Positions 50,321-60,600 of a DNA stretch of 64,000 bases are shown piece after piece (the first letter of the stretch is position 1; each line of letters starts with the position of its first letter). The stretch comes from Pseudobythopirellula maris (GTDB taxonomy: Bacteria > Planctomycetota > Planctomycetia > Pirellulales > Lacipirellulaceae), in assembly GCF_007859945.1 (NCBI RefSeq), contig NZ_SJPQ01000004.1:248001-312000 (forward strand). Direction: 5' to 3'. The notes below the pieces were generated by a model. That model ran no database searches, was not told the origin of the DNA, and saw only the letters and a program-made list of their open reading frames with translations. The position numbers were made by a program, and so were the translations under genes.

Positions 50321-50702
50321 GACCTGAAACTTGCGCCGTAAAGAGTCTCTAGTATCGACGACGGCCGGCGAGAGTCTCGGTCGGTTCGACATCGGTCACA
50401 AGGTACGACAGCGAGAAGCACGCTGCTTGATCAACCGCTACGGCGTTCTCGTCTCCCGCGAGCGTAGACTGCCTTGCGTCGAAGCACCGTGCGGTGGAGA
50501 TGGCTAGTGAGTCAACACAATGGCTCTGAAGCGTGACGAACACTCCTCGGCGTGTCGGGCCGACGCAGGTGAAAGCGGTCGCGAGTTGTACTACCGGATC
50601 GTCCGTAGCTCGACACTAGGGGCAAGTCCGCTATAATGCGTGCCTCCGTTGGATGCCTATTCGTAAAGGAGACGTCCATTCGCTACTCAACGCACTGATC
50701 TT
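50321..50702. promoter_or_regulatory. Leader region of the PHP-ATPase gene
   Basis: About 380 bp without a gene. It holds the promoter at 50610-50637 and a ribosome binding site AAGGAG (50666-50671). The only ATG near that site (50653) opens an 17-codon frame that stops at 50706. Short minus-strand frames here look like chance. Confidence 0.45.
50610..50637 (+). promoter_or_regulatory. Sigma70-type promoter
   Basis: TCGACA (50610-50615), a 16-bp spacer and a perfect TATAAT (50632-50637). Transcription would begin near 50644 and run into the PHP-ATPase gene. Such a consensus-like promoter is rare in this GC-rich DNA and suggests the gene came from elsewhere or is strongly expressed. Confidence 0.7.
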
Positions 50703-53513
50703 CTGAAGCAGCTCGTCGCCGGGGGTACCAACGGAAACCGTTGGTATAAGGTCAACCTCCACGCACACGGCCTCGGGCATTCCGCCAAGGACATGGTCTC
50801 CGAGGCACGTAAGGCCGAGATCGACATTCTTGCGATCACGGACCATCAGACATTCGACGCCTACGACAAAGTCTACGCGGAGTCGAAGACCGAAGGCCGA
50901 GCACTGACCGTGCTGCCAGGCATCGAGATCACGACTCACGAAGGCGTCCACATCATCGCGATCTTCCCGCAGGAATACTCTGCGAGGCAACGCGAGCACT
51001 TCATCGGCTGGCTGGAGATCCCCGGCACTGGCGATACCAAGATCGGCTCGAAGAAAACGGTCGATGAGGTACTCCAGCATATCGTGGAAGAGGGCGGAAT
51101 CGTCGTTGCCCCGCACCCGTGGACGCCGAATATTGGCTTCCTGTCCTGTTCGCCGAAGATACAGACTCGCGTTAATTGGCTAGAGACCGGACACATCAAG
51201 CTAATTCAGGTCAAACAGGACGCGCACGCCAACAAGGTCACTTACATCGGCCACGACAAGGACGGCACTTGGGTCAACCGCTACGTCCTCAGCTCGGCGT
51301 CACCTAAGCAGATAGCAGAGAGCACCTACTGCTTGGCTCCGTTCAACCGTAGCGACGCACACAAGCCGTCAGAAATTGGCGACGGATGTTCGTGGTTCCG
51401 CATGGAAGCTCCGACCATCGACGGCCTACGACAGGTGGCTTGCGAGCCTCGCACCCGTATCTCACTAGATGAACCGCTGGCTGCCGTCCACGATTGCATC
51501 CTCGCCGTCCGTGTCCACGGCGGGTACTGCAAGGATCAGACGTTCTGCTTTAACGAATCGCTGAACTGCATTGTCGGTGACAACCACGCCGGCAAGTCAG
51601 CCGTCTTCGACTTTATCCGGTTCGTGCTCGGCCACACTGAAGACCCGACCGACAGTAATTCGCGGCTGACACTGCTGCGGCGCTTGGACAGTATCCTGCA
51701 GGCCGAAAACAAGGTCGAGCTGTTCTTGCGCTCCAACGGCGAGTACTACGTTGTCGAGCGTACGTTCCGACCAACTACGAACGGCAGGGACGTGACCGGC
51801 TGTTGCGACCTAGCGATTGCCTACGTGTACGACGAAGAAAACGAGAATTTAGAACCGGCAGACGACTTTTCCTTCCAGATCGAGGTCTACGAGCAGGGTC
51901 GGATCGGTCTCCTTCGCAGTGACATCGACAGGCAGCTGGAAATGCTCGACGAGTTCGCAGAACTCAACAGCACGAAGGCGAATCGCGATGAACTTTTCGG
52001 GAAGCTGACGACCAATGCCACTGCCCTGAAGCCGCTCAACGCTGAGCGTGAGACACTGAAGACCGAGATCGCAGCGCTCAAACGGCTGGAGGAGGAGCTG
52101 GAGGGCTTCAACGAGCAGCTGCCCGACGAAGCAACGGAAGGCGAATGGGGCAACGCGGTTGCCGTTGTGGATGGGATCACCGGCGCCGTGGAAACTATCA
52201 CACTCGCGGCAGCGCAAATCCCAGACCCCGCCGTCCCGAATGAGCTGGCCGACGAAGACGACGTACTGGTCCAGCTCTTCTCTCAATCGCTTCCGGCCGT
52301 ACCGGCTGAGAACGTAGCCGACCGGGATGCCATCGAGGCTTGGCGTGAAGACGCCCAGAAGGGTCTAAAAGAGATCGAGACCACCCGAGCGCAGCTGGTG
52401 GGTGCTATCAAGAAGCTCAGCGCTACTCATCAGTCGCATCTGAAGCCTTGGAAGGCGAAGCACGCCGATCACGAGAAAGAGATTGCCGAGCAACTGAAGA
52501 AGAGCGGCGTCGAATCACCGACCCAATTACGCCAACAGATCACGTCACACCGCGCGAAGATCCGCAAGATCAAGGAGAAGGATCAGCCCCGGCTGGGGAG
52601 CGTGGAGACGGAGATCAGCCGACTGGAGAATGAACGAGATACGCTGCGCACGCAACTGAAGGCCGCGAACACCACGATTTCGAAGACGCGCTCAGAAAAG
52701 GCCGAGGAACTGAACGGCACCTTCGATAAGAAGATCATCGTCAACGTGGAGGGGGGTGGCGACCAACGAGAATACCTTGAATCGCTGCGTGAAATCTGCG
52801 ACGAGATCACCAACCAATACCAGCGAATCCAGAAACGCGAACAGCACCTGCAAGCCATTGCTTCAAACGTGACACCGTTGGAGCTGGCCGAGGCTATCTG
52901 CAATGACGGCAAGGTTATCAGCCGATCTGGTTCGCCGTCGTTGACCGACTTGTGCGAGATCACCAAGAACACGCAGGAAGTGCTCTGTACGATTGGGTCC
53001 GACATCGAGTTAGTCAACAAGATAGAGATCGTTGACGTTCCCGATGTACCGCGCATCAAAGTCAAACGTGAGGGCGAAGAAACCTACGCGGATCTCGCCA
53101 CCGGGCTTTCACCGGGCGAGCAGAGCGCAGCTATCCTGACGCTGGCGCTTCAGACGCGATCGCGGCCCCTCATTGTTGATCAGCCGGAAGACGAGCTAGG
53201 TTACTCGTACGTCGTCAACCTGATCGTTCCCAAGATGCTGAGGGCGAAGTTCCTGCGGCAGCTGATCGTCGTCACCCACGTCGCCAACATTCCCGTCCTC
53301 GGGGATGCCGACTACGTGATCAAGCTGGAGAATCGGCCGCACGCCGATACCGGCCGTCAGTGCGTCGTCGTTGCCGAGGGCTGCTTCGAGCGATCAGAGG
53401 TCACAACCGCCGTGGTGCAGCTCGAAGGTGGTGAGCAAGCGTTCCGGTTTAGACAGCACCGATACTCGCTCACAAGGCTGAGCGAAGTCGTGCCAGCCAA
53501 GGCCGTGCAATAG
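50703..53513 (+). CDS. PHP-domain ATPase (TrlF-like), SMC/RecN-type
   Basis: About 936 residues. The N-terminal PHP phosphoesterase fold has metal motifs HAHG (about 50757-50768), DILAITDHQTFDAYDK, LPGIEITTHEGVHIIAIFP and GIVVAPHPW. Next come an ABC/SMC-type ATPase head with Walker A VGDNHAGKS, a long coiled coil (about 380-740), and the head's second half with signature GLSPGEQSAAILTLAL and Walker B PLIVDQPEDEL. TrlF-like proteins join a PHP nuclease or phosphatase to an ATPase. The frame opens at 50667; its only start-like codon before ATG 50793 is CTG 50703, and starting at 50793 would remove HAH, so the true start is unsure and a frameshift is possible. Confidence 0.85.
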   Translation: MKQLVAGGTNGNRWYKVNLHAHGLGHSAKDMVSEARKAEIDILAITDHQTFDAYDKVYAESKTEGRALTVLPGIEITTHEGVHIIAIFPQEYSARQREHFIGWLEIPGTGDTKIGSKKTVDEVLQHIVEEGGIVVAPHPWTPNIGFLSCSPKIQTRVNWLETGHIKLIQVKQDAHANKVTYIGHDKDGTWVNRYVLSSASPKQIAESTYCLAPFNRSDAHKPSEIGDGCSWFRMEAPTIDGLRQVACEPRTRISLDEPLAAVHDCILAVRVHGGYCKDQTFCFNESLNCIVGDNHAGKSAVFDFIRFVLGHTEDPTDSNSRLTLLRRLDSILQAENKVELFLRSNGEYYVVERTFRPTTNGRDVTGCCDLAIAYVYDEENENLEPADDFSFQIEVYEQGRIGLLRSDIDRQLEMLDEFAELNSTKANRDELFGKLTTNATALKPLNAERETLKTEIAALKRLEEELEGFNEQLPDEATEGEWGNAVAVVDGITGAVETITLAAAQIPDPAVPNELADEDDVLVQLFSQSLPAVPAENVADRDAIEAWREDAQKGLKEIETTRAQLVGAIKKLSATHQSHLKPWKAKHADHEKEIAEQLKKSGVESPTQLRQQITSHRAKIRKIKEKDQPRLGSVETEISRLENERDTLRTQLKAANTTISKTRSEKAEELNGTFDKKIIVNVEGGGDQREYLESLREICDEITNQYQRIQKREQHLQAIASNVTPLELAEAICNDGKVISRSGSPSLTDLCEITKNTQEVLCTIGSDIELVNKIEIVDVPDVPRIKVKREGEETYADLATGLSPGEQSAAILTLALQTRSRPLIVDQPEDELGYSYVVNLIVPKMLRAKFLRQLIVVTHVANIPVLGDADYVIKLENRPHADTGRQCVVVAEGCFERSEVTTAVVQLEGGEQAFRFRQHRYSLTRLSEVVPAKAVQ

Positions 53514-53515
53514 AA

Positions 53516-53542
53516 GGCGGAATCAGCCGTGGCTGAACCGCC
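53516..53542. terminator. Two-part hairpin after the PHP-ATPase gene
   Basis: GGCGG-AAT-CAGCC-GT-GGCTG-AA-CCGCC gives a 10-bp stem with a small internal loop, right after the stop codon at 53511. There is no T-run, so termination would need another factor. It lies between convergent genes and may serve both. Confidence 0.45.
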
Positions 53543-53670
53543 AGTCGAAGCCGCAGACGTATCAGTCTGACGTACTCTCATACTATGGCAAGTAGCAGAG
53601 GTGCGAACGTACACAGGACGTAAACGCCGAGGTCGCTTGTCACCGCTTAGTGCCACTGGAGAGACATTCG

Positions 53671-55152
53671 TCACTCCGTCGTATCGACCCCGCAACCGAC
53701 GGCTCGCTCTAGCTGAGCGATGGCCCCGGCGAGCGTGGCTTTGGTCCGGGCGACTTGTAGTTCGATCATCAGCAGTTCGGTGAAGCCGGCGGTGACCTCA
53801 CCGAAATCGACGAGGCGGCCCCGGTAGTCGGCCGAGGCGAGTTCGAGAGCCCGTTTAGATCGGGGCATCAGGCGATTCTCGTACAGGTCGAGTTGCTGCT
53901 GGGCTGCCTGCGCCTGTTCGTTGTAGCGGCGGATGCGGCGGAATGTGTCGTCGCGTGTATCGGCGTACTCGCGTGACGCGGCCGCGAAGGCAGCCGACGC
54001 TTCGTTAATCCCCGCTCGGATCCGATCTCGCCAAATCGGCAGCGTCAGCCCCACCGCGAAGCTGATGTTGTCGTGCCCGTTGGCGACTGGGGAGATGGCG
54101 TCGCTCTCGGTGATGGTTTGCCAGCCAACTCCGAACGTGAAATCAGGACGCTTCTGCAAGCAGGCAAGCTCTTGCTTCTGCCGATCACGTGAGATCGCCC
54201 ATCGCTGCTCGTTCAGGCTGGGGTTGTATTCGAGCGCGAGTGCGAACAAGGCCTCACGTTGTTGCTCAACGCCGGTGAGGTCGATGGTCTCAATCGGCTC
54301 GATGCCTTGCGCGCTCGGCTGCTGCGTCAGGGCGGCGAGGTCGGCCTGTGCGAGCGCTTTTTGCTCGGTCAGGCTGATCAACTTCGAGTCGAGATTGTCA
54401 ACTTGCAGTGAAGCACGCAGCACGTCCTGCTGACTCCCGCCGGCGGCGTTTCGGGCCTCGGCGAGCTTGACCAGTTCGATCGCGATCTCACGGTTCCGCT
54501 CGGTAATCCCGATCGCGCGATCGGCGAACCAGAGTTCGTAGTAGGCAAGCCGGACCAGCTCTTCGATCTCCAGCTCGGCCTGCCTGATCTTCGTTGCGGC
54601 GATTTGGGCCTCCCTTTCGGCGATCGCCCCTTTCACTTCGCGCTTAGCTGGCCACGGGTACTTCTGCGACAGCGACATCGTGTTGCCAGCCCGACCGCCC
54701 GCTGTTTGCAGAGCCTGATCCGAGATCGGAAAGAATGTGTTTGACAGCATCGGATCATCGAGCGAACGGGCTTGCTCCGGCCGCCAGGTTGCCGAGGCGT
54801 ACCGTGCTCGGGCCGCTCTCACGCGGGGGTGCTGAACGATTGCTACGGCGACCAGTTGCTCGACCGGTTGTCGGGCCGGGGGGGTTGGCGTTGAGCTGAG
54901 CCGAATCACCCCGGGCTGGACCGGTTCTAGGGTAGGTCCCCCATCTGGGAGGCTTACAGCCACCGCCTCATCCCGTTCCGCCGCGGACTCGAAATCAACG
55001 AGGACCGCCCGATGGTCAGCAGATGGCGTGGTGGGCTCGACGCAGGCGTCCCCTTGCCCCAGGGGCGCACGGCAGCCAGCCAAGAGTGAGAGTCCCGCGA
55101 CGACGATTCCTAGCGTGGATAGGCTCCACACGCCCTGTTCTTGCTTATCCAT
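53671..55152 (-). CDS. TolC/CusC-type outer-membrane efflux lipoprotein
   Basis: 493 residues. Lipobox LLAGC places the lipid-modified Cys at about 27, as in CusC/CzcC. The rest is two outer-membrane-efflux repeats with long helices: VAIVQHPRVRAARARYASATW, IRQAELEIEELVRLAYYELWF, RLMPRSKRALELASADYRGRLVDFGEV and QVARTKATLAGAIAQLERAVG. It would form the trimeric outer-membrane channel for the adaptor and pump encoded from 55984. It is transcribed away from them, sharing the region at 55153-55278 that carries a CsoR-type operator. Confidence 0.9.
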   Translation of the reverse strand: MDKQEQGVWSLSTLGIVVAGLSLLAGCRAPLGQGDACVEPTTPSADHRAVLVDFESAAERDEAVAVSLPDGGPTLEPVQPGVIRLSSTPTPPARQPVEQLVAVAIVQHPRVRAARARYASATWRPEQARSLDDPMLSNTFFPISDQALQTAGGRAGNTMSLSQKYPWPAKREVKGAIAEREAQIAATKIRQAELEIEELVRLAYYELWFADRAIGITERNREIAIELVKLAEARNAAGGSQQDVLRASLQVDNLDSKLISLTEQKALAQADLAALTQQPSAQGIEPIETIDLTGVEQQREALFALALEYNPSLNEQRWAISRDRQKQELACLQKRPDFTFGVGWQTITESDAISPVANGHDNISFAVGLTLPIWRDRIRAGINEASAAFAAASREYADTRDDTFRRIRRYNEQAQAAQQQLDLYENRLMPRSKRALELASADYRGRLVDFGEVTAGFTELLMIELQVARTKATLAGAIAQLERAVGCGVDTTE

Positions 55153-55206
55153 GCGTTCGGAATGGCTATTGAGACAGTCGCCGCGAGGTGCTCAAGCGAA
55201 CTACAC

Positions 55207-55250
55207 TTGCTGTGGTGGGGCATCCTGCCGATAATACCCCCCAGAGGTAT
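55207..55250 (+). promoter_or_regulatory. Promoter with CsoR-type operator
   Basis: TTGCTG (55207-55212), 17 bp, then GATAAT (55230-55235) form a sigma70-type promoter on the plus strand. ATACC (55234-55238) and GGTAT (55246-55250) form an inverted repeat around a C-rich centre, matching the known shape of CsoR copper-repressor operators (GC-tract flanked by TAC/GTA arms), and it overlaps the -10 box. A CsoR gene lies at 63081-63368, so metal-responsive repression is a reasonable inference. Confidence 0.6.
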
Positions 55251-55278
55251 CTGCGTTACCAACCTATCGACCGGTCCG

Positions 55279-55806
55279 TTGATCAAGTCCCGTGCAATCC
55301 GTTCGGCCGTCAAGCTCTTCCTGATCGGAATGCTAGCGTTGCCGCTGCACGGTCTTCCGCGAGCACACGGCTCGACTTGCACTACCAAAGCAGGCGTCGA
55401 TGCGACTTGTGCCGGCTGCGGCTCCTGTCCCGTGACGCAGGTAGGTCAGCGTTGTGGCTGTTGCTCGAAAATGCGGAAGCCTGCCGTCACCCGACCGCCC
55501 AAGGCGACTTCGGGATGCTGCAGTAAGAGGGACAGCGGCCAACAGGAGAGCCGCTCATCCGACGCCGGAAGTGACTCTGGTTCTGTTGGCGAGGGTTGCT
55601 TGTGCGTGAAGCCCGCCGAACCCGCTTTTCCGGAGAGCGACGCCCGACCCGTCTTGAAGCGGCTTGCCGAACAGCTGCAAGGGGCGGTCGTTCGGCTACC
55701 AAGTCGATGGCTAGCCGATTCATCTGAGCGGCGTGAGTATCTCATCGATCCAGCCGTCGAGCCGTCCAACGGACGCTTAGCTCGGCTTGGCGTTTGGCGT
55801 ATTTGA
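55279..55806 (+). CDS. Cys-rich secreted protein of the metal cassette
   Basis: 175 residues from TTG 55279, chosen because it lies downstream of the promoter and gives a signal peptide (IKSRAIRSAVKLFLIGMLALPLHG); ATG 55330 is the alternative and an upstream frame overlaps the TolC gene start. The mature part has 11 cysteines clustered in CAGCGSCP, CGCCSK, GCCSK and CLC, which is metallothionein-like in density. The C-terminal half is without Cys (LAEQLQGAVVRLPSRWLADSS). It may bind copper outside the cytoplasm. No family recognised. Confidence 0.6.
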   Translation: MIKSRAIRSAVKLFLIGMLALPLHGLPRAHGSTCTTKAGVDATCAGCGSCPVTQVGQRCGCCSKMRKPAVTRPPKATSGCCSKRDSGQQESRSSDAGSDSGSVGEGCLCVKPAEPAFPESDARPVLKRLAEQLQGAVVRLPSRWLADSSERREYLIDPAVEPSNGRLARLGVWRI

Positions 55807-55983
55807 GTCGCTAGCGCCCCAGGTGCGCGCCGAGCCATCCGCCGGCGCAACGACGACACGCCTTTTCTGGGCGGTCGTATCACAGGGAAGCCTTCAGTTG
55901 GCTGCTGCGCGCCGCCACGAATCCGTTGGTCACGATCGAGAACTTGATCGTGACCTGCTCTCCCGTCTCGTGAGACCTTACGC

Positions 55984-57660
55984 ATGAAAACCGCTAACGA
56001 GTTCGTCCGTGGCGAGACGCAATCATCGTCGCGACCCGGGGCCATGCGTAGCTGGGTTGCCCGCACGACGAGGCAGGCCGGCATCGCGGTTGGTGCGATG
56101 GTGCTCTGCCTCTTCTTAGTCGGCTTGAGCCAACGCATTGGATGGATCAGGAGCGCCGACGGGACAGCGTCGGCGCCCGAATCCGTTGAGGCGGCGACGG
56201 CCGAGTTCACCTGCCCAATGCACCCGGAGATACGCCAAGACGCCGAAGGCAAGTGTCCGATCTGCGGGATGGCGTTGGTCCCTGTAGCGGTCGCGTCCAG
56301 TAAAGAAACTCCTGAGGTTAAGGCCGACGCCGAGAGCGAGCGCTACATCTGCCCCATGATGTGCACGCCACCGCAGGGCGAACCGGGCAAGTGCCCGGTC
56401 TGCGCCATGGATTTGGTGCTCGCCGAAGCGGGGGGGGGCGGGGAGCGATCGGTTTCGATCGACGCCGCGGCGCGACGCATCCTCGGCATCCGCACCGCCA
56501 CGGTTCAGCGCAAGCCGGCCTACCGCACGATCCACAGCATCGGCCAGCTCGCCTATGACCAGGAGCGGATGGCGACAATCGCGGCCTACGTTGATGGTCG
56601 CTTAGAAGAGATGTACGCCGAGTACGAGGGCGTCGAAGTGGCCAAAGGTGACGACTTGGCGCTCGTCTACAGCCCGGCGCTCTACTCGGCCCAGGTTGAG
56701 TACCTGTCGAGCCTTGATACGCCGGCTCTTTCGGTGCTTGGCAATCGGAACGACAAGTTGAGCGAGGTCGCTCAGGACAACCTGCAAGAGTTGGGGATGA
56801 CCCCGTCGCAGATCGATCGGCTGCTGACGACACGGCAAGCGGATAAGCGACTCCGAATCACCTCGCCGATCACTGGCACCGTTGTCAAGCGTTTCAAGGT
56901 CGAAGGCGACTACCTCAAGACGGGCGAGCCGATCTACCGTGTCGTTGATCTCTCAACCGTCTGGTTGATGCTCGACCTCTATCCAAGCGACGCCGCCCGG
57001 GTCCGGTTCGGCCAAGAAGTCCAGGCCGAAGTCCAATCCTACCCCGGCGAGGTTTATACCGGACGGGTTGCCTTTATCGACCCGGTGGTCAGCGACAAGA
57101 CCCGGACAGTCGGCGTGCGGGTTGAGCTGTCGAACTTCGATGGCCGCCTCAAGCCGGGCGACTACGCCACCGCGACGATCCGCGTCCCGGCGATCCCACT
57201 TGATGAGGTCTATGACCCGGCCCTCGCCGGCAAGTGGATCAGCCCGATGCACCCCCAGATCGTCCGCACCGAGCCGGGGGTCTGCCCGATCTGCCAGATG
57301 GACCTCGTCCCGACGACGCGCTACGGCTACGCGGCGCAGCCGCCAGCAGATGACGGGGAGATCGTCGTGCCGCGGAGCGCTGTGTTGATGGCTGGCGACA
57401 ACTCCGTCGTTTATGTCGAGACCAAGCCGGGCGAATTCGAGCTGCGGGAGGTCACGATCGCGGCCCTCACGGATGAGTCGGCCGTCCTGCTCGACGGGTT
57501 AACGGTGGGCGACACGGTGGCGACCGACGGCAACTTCCTCATCGACTCCCAGATGCAGCTCGGTGGCAAGCCTTCTTTGATGGACCCGAGCCGCGGCGAA
57601 GACAAGAACGAGGCCGACGCCCCCATGCCTGCCATGACGGAGGCTCCTCATGCTCACTAA
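55984..57660 (+). CDS. RND efflux adaptor with three heavy-metal-binding motifs (CusB-type)
   Basis: 558 residues. An N-terminal membrane anchor (about 31-50) precedes two heavy-metal-binding motifs: FTCPMHPEIRQDAEGKCPIC (about 75-94) and YICPMMCTPPQGEPGKCPVC (about 121-140). The HlyD/CusB body follows (barrel-sandwich hybrid and helical hairpin), and a third motif, ISPMHPQIVRTEPGVCPICQ (about 419-438), lies between the beta-barrel and membrane-proximal domains, an unusual place. CusB adaptors carry metal from the periplasm to the RND pump. The gene overlaps the pump gene by 11 bp. Confidence 0.92.
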   Translation: MKTANEFVRGETQSSSRPGAMRSWVARTTRQAGIAVGAMVLCLFLVGLSQRIGWIRSADGTASAPESVEAATAEFTCPMHPEIRQDAEGKCPICGMALVPVAVASSKETPEVKADAESERYICPMMCTPPQGEPGKCPVCAMDLVLAEAGGGGERSVSIDAAARRILGIRTATVQRKPAYRTIHSIGQLAYDQERMATIAAYVDGRLEEMYAEYEGVEVAKGDDLALVYSPALYSAQVEYLSSLDTPALSVLGNRNDKLSEVAQDNLQELGMTPSQIDRLLTTRQADKRLRITSPITGTVVKRFKVEGDYLKTGEPIYRVVDLSTVWLMLDLYPSDAARVRFGQEVQAEVQSYPGEVYTGRVAFIDPVVSDKTRTVGVRVELSNFDGRLKPGDYATATIRVPAIPLDEVYDPALAGKWISPMHPQIVRTEPGVCPICQMDLVPTTRYGYAAQPPADDGEIVVPRSAVLMAGDNSVVYVETKPGEFELREVTIAALTDESAVLLDGLTVGDTVATDGNFLIDSQMQLGGKPSLMDPSRGEDKNEADAPMPAMTEAPHAH

Positions 57661-60600
57661 TCTCGTGAGGTTCTGCGTCAAAGAAGCCTGGCTGGTTGTC
57701 CTGCTGGCGGTGGGGTTGAGCGTCTACGGCTGGTACAGCTACCGGACCGTGCCGATCGATGCGATCCCGAACATCGGCGAGAACCAAGTCATCGTCCTAA
57801 CGCCTTGGCCGGGACGTTCACCGAAGGACATTGAGGACCAAGTCACCTATCCGCTGAGTGTCTCGTTGCTTGCCGTGCCGGGCGCGGAGAGCGTGCGCGG
57901 CAAGAGTATGTTCGGCTACTCGTTCGTCCAAGTCACCTTCAAGGACTCGGTCGATTTCTACTGGGCGCGTAGCCGAGTCTCCGAACAGCTGGGATCGGCC
58001 GCCGGCCAACTTCCCGATAGCGTCGTTCCTCAGCTCGGACCCGACGCAACCGGACTCGGGCAAGTCTACTACTACGTGCTGCGCCCACCCCCAGAGGGCA
58101 TGAGCCTCGCCGAGTTGCGGTCGCTTCAGGACTTCGTCGTGAAGTTTGAGTTGCAAGCGGTGGAGGGGGTCAGCGAAGTCGCTTCGATAGGCGGCTACGT
58201 GCGTCAGTATCAGATCGAGGTCGATCCCGACCGGCTACGATTCCACGGTGTCGCGTTGGATCAGGTGGTTTCGGCGGTGCAGGGATCGAACGTCGATGTC
58301 GGCGCTAAGACCGTCGAGACCAGCGGCATGGAGTTCATCGTCCGTGGCAAAGGATTCCTGGGCGGCGACGGTGACGCAACCAAGGCGATCCGCGACATTG
58401 AGCAGACCGTCATCCGCCAGCAAGACGGGGTGCCGCTGAAGGTGGAGGACGTGGCTCGGGTGCAGTTGGGGCCCGACTTCCGCCGGGGTGCGCTCGACTA
58501 CAACGGGACCGAGGCGGTCGGTGGCGTGGTCGTGATGCGGTACGGCGAGAACCCGCGGCAGGTAATCGACCGCATCAAGAAGCGGATCGAGCAGATCACG
58601 CCCGCCCTGGACGGCGTCACGATCCACGGCGTTTACGATCGGACCGGGTTGATCGATGAAACGATCGGCACCCTGACGACCGCCCTCCGCGAAGAAATCC
58701 TCATCACGGGGGTCGTGATCCTGCTCTTCCTGCTGCACATCCGCAGCAGCTTCATTGTCGCCGCCACGCTGCCCGTCGCGGTGCTGTTGGCGTTCGTCGC
58801 AATGAAGACCCTTCACATCGACGCCAACATCATGTCGCTTGCGGGCATCGCGATCGCGATCGGAACGATGGTCGATATGGGGATCATCGTCTCAGAGAAC
58901 ATCTACCAGCACCTCGCCGAGTGGGAGCAGGCGGGCGAAGAGGGGGGCTCTGAACGCCGCAGCCAAGTCATCGCTGACGCCGCGACCGAGGTCGCCCCGG
59001 CGGTCGTGACCGCTGTGACAACCACCATCGTCAGCTTCCTGCCGATCTTCTTCCTGACGGGCCGCGACTACAAGCTTTTCAGCCCGCTAGCTTGGACCAA
59101 GACCTTCGCCATCGCCGCGGCGTTGGTCGTCGCTGTGACCTTGGTGCCGGCGCTCGCCCGACTCTTGCTCCGCAGCGCTCGCTGGCCACGCTCTGCGAAC
59201 CTCGCCGTGGCTTTGGTCGGCGGCGTTCTGGGCGGTTTGCTGGTTTCTCTGCTATGGACCGAGGCGATTGAGGCCGAGTACGGCGTCGCACCGCTTATCG
59301 CAGTCTCCTTATCCGTCGCCTTAGGCGGGCTCGGTGGCTACCTGCTCACTAGGGAGCGTATCCGACCGATCGAGGAGAGCTTCGTCAGTCGCGCAATCGT
59401 GAGAGCGTATGTGCCCACGCTCAACCTTTTCCTACGGAATAAAGCCGCGTTCCTGGTGGTCCCGGTCTTGATCATGGTCGTTGGGCTGGGGGGTTGGATC
59501 GGACTGCCAACCGTGATGCGGCCTTTCGAGCGGATCGCCACGGTCCTCGGCGTGAAACCTAACGAATTGCCGGGGTACGTCGATCTAAAACACACTTTTA
59601 CCGGGCTAAAGAGTGACGACTGGATCGCGCTAGACGAGGGGAGTTGGTTCTACATGCCGACCCTTTACCCAGCCGCCAGCTTCAGTCAAGCGATGCAGGT
59701 GCTCCAAGCTCAGGACGTGCTCATCGGGCAGATCCCCGAAGTCCAGGACGTGCTCGGCAAGATCGGCCGCGTCGAGTCGGCCCTCGATCCGGCGCCCGCC
59801 GCGATGGTCGAGACCTACGTCATGCTCAAGCCGAAGGACCAATGGCGTGAGGGCGTCACTTCCCGCGACGTGTGGGACGAGATCAACGCGGCCGCGACGC
59901 TGCCGGGCGTAACACCCGCCAGTCCGCTTCAGCCAATCGAGGGCCGTGTCGTGATGCTCCAGAGCGGCATCAAGGCGCCGATGGCGATCCGCATCTACGG
60001 CGACACGCTCGCGGAGCTGGCCGACGCGGCGGTCTCGATCGCTGAGCACTTGCGTGGCTCGCCGTATGTGAACCCCGCGACGGTGAACCCCGACATCGTG
60101 CTGGGTAAGCCCTACATCGAGTTCACGGTCGATCGCGCCGCCGCCGCTCGCTACGGCATGTCGGTGCAGATGGTCAACCAGGTCGTCGAGACAGCGCTCG
60201 GCGGCATGAATCTGATCAAGACCGTCGAGGGCCGTGAACGCTACCCGGTCCGCATCCGCTACCGCCGCGACCTGCGGGAACGCATCGACCAGTTGGAGAG
60301 CCTGCCGGTCGTCACCCATGGCGGGCAGGTCATCCCGCTTGGCGAGCTGGCGAAGCTAGAAACTACGTGGGGGCCCGGCGCCATCAACAGCGAGAACGCC
60401 CGATTGGTCGCGCACGTCGCGTTCGCTTCGAGCGGTGTGACGGGTGACCTCGAATCGGTCGCAGCGATTGAGAAGTCGCTGCGTGACGCGATGGCTTTGC
60501 CTGAGAACGATCCCTCGCGGCTGGCGTTGCCGGCCGGCTACTCGCTCGAAGCGGTCGGCAGTTTCCGCAACCAGATCGAAGCGAACCAGCGGCTGATCTG

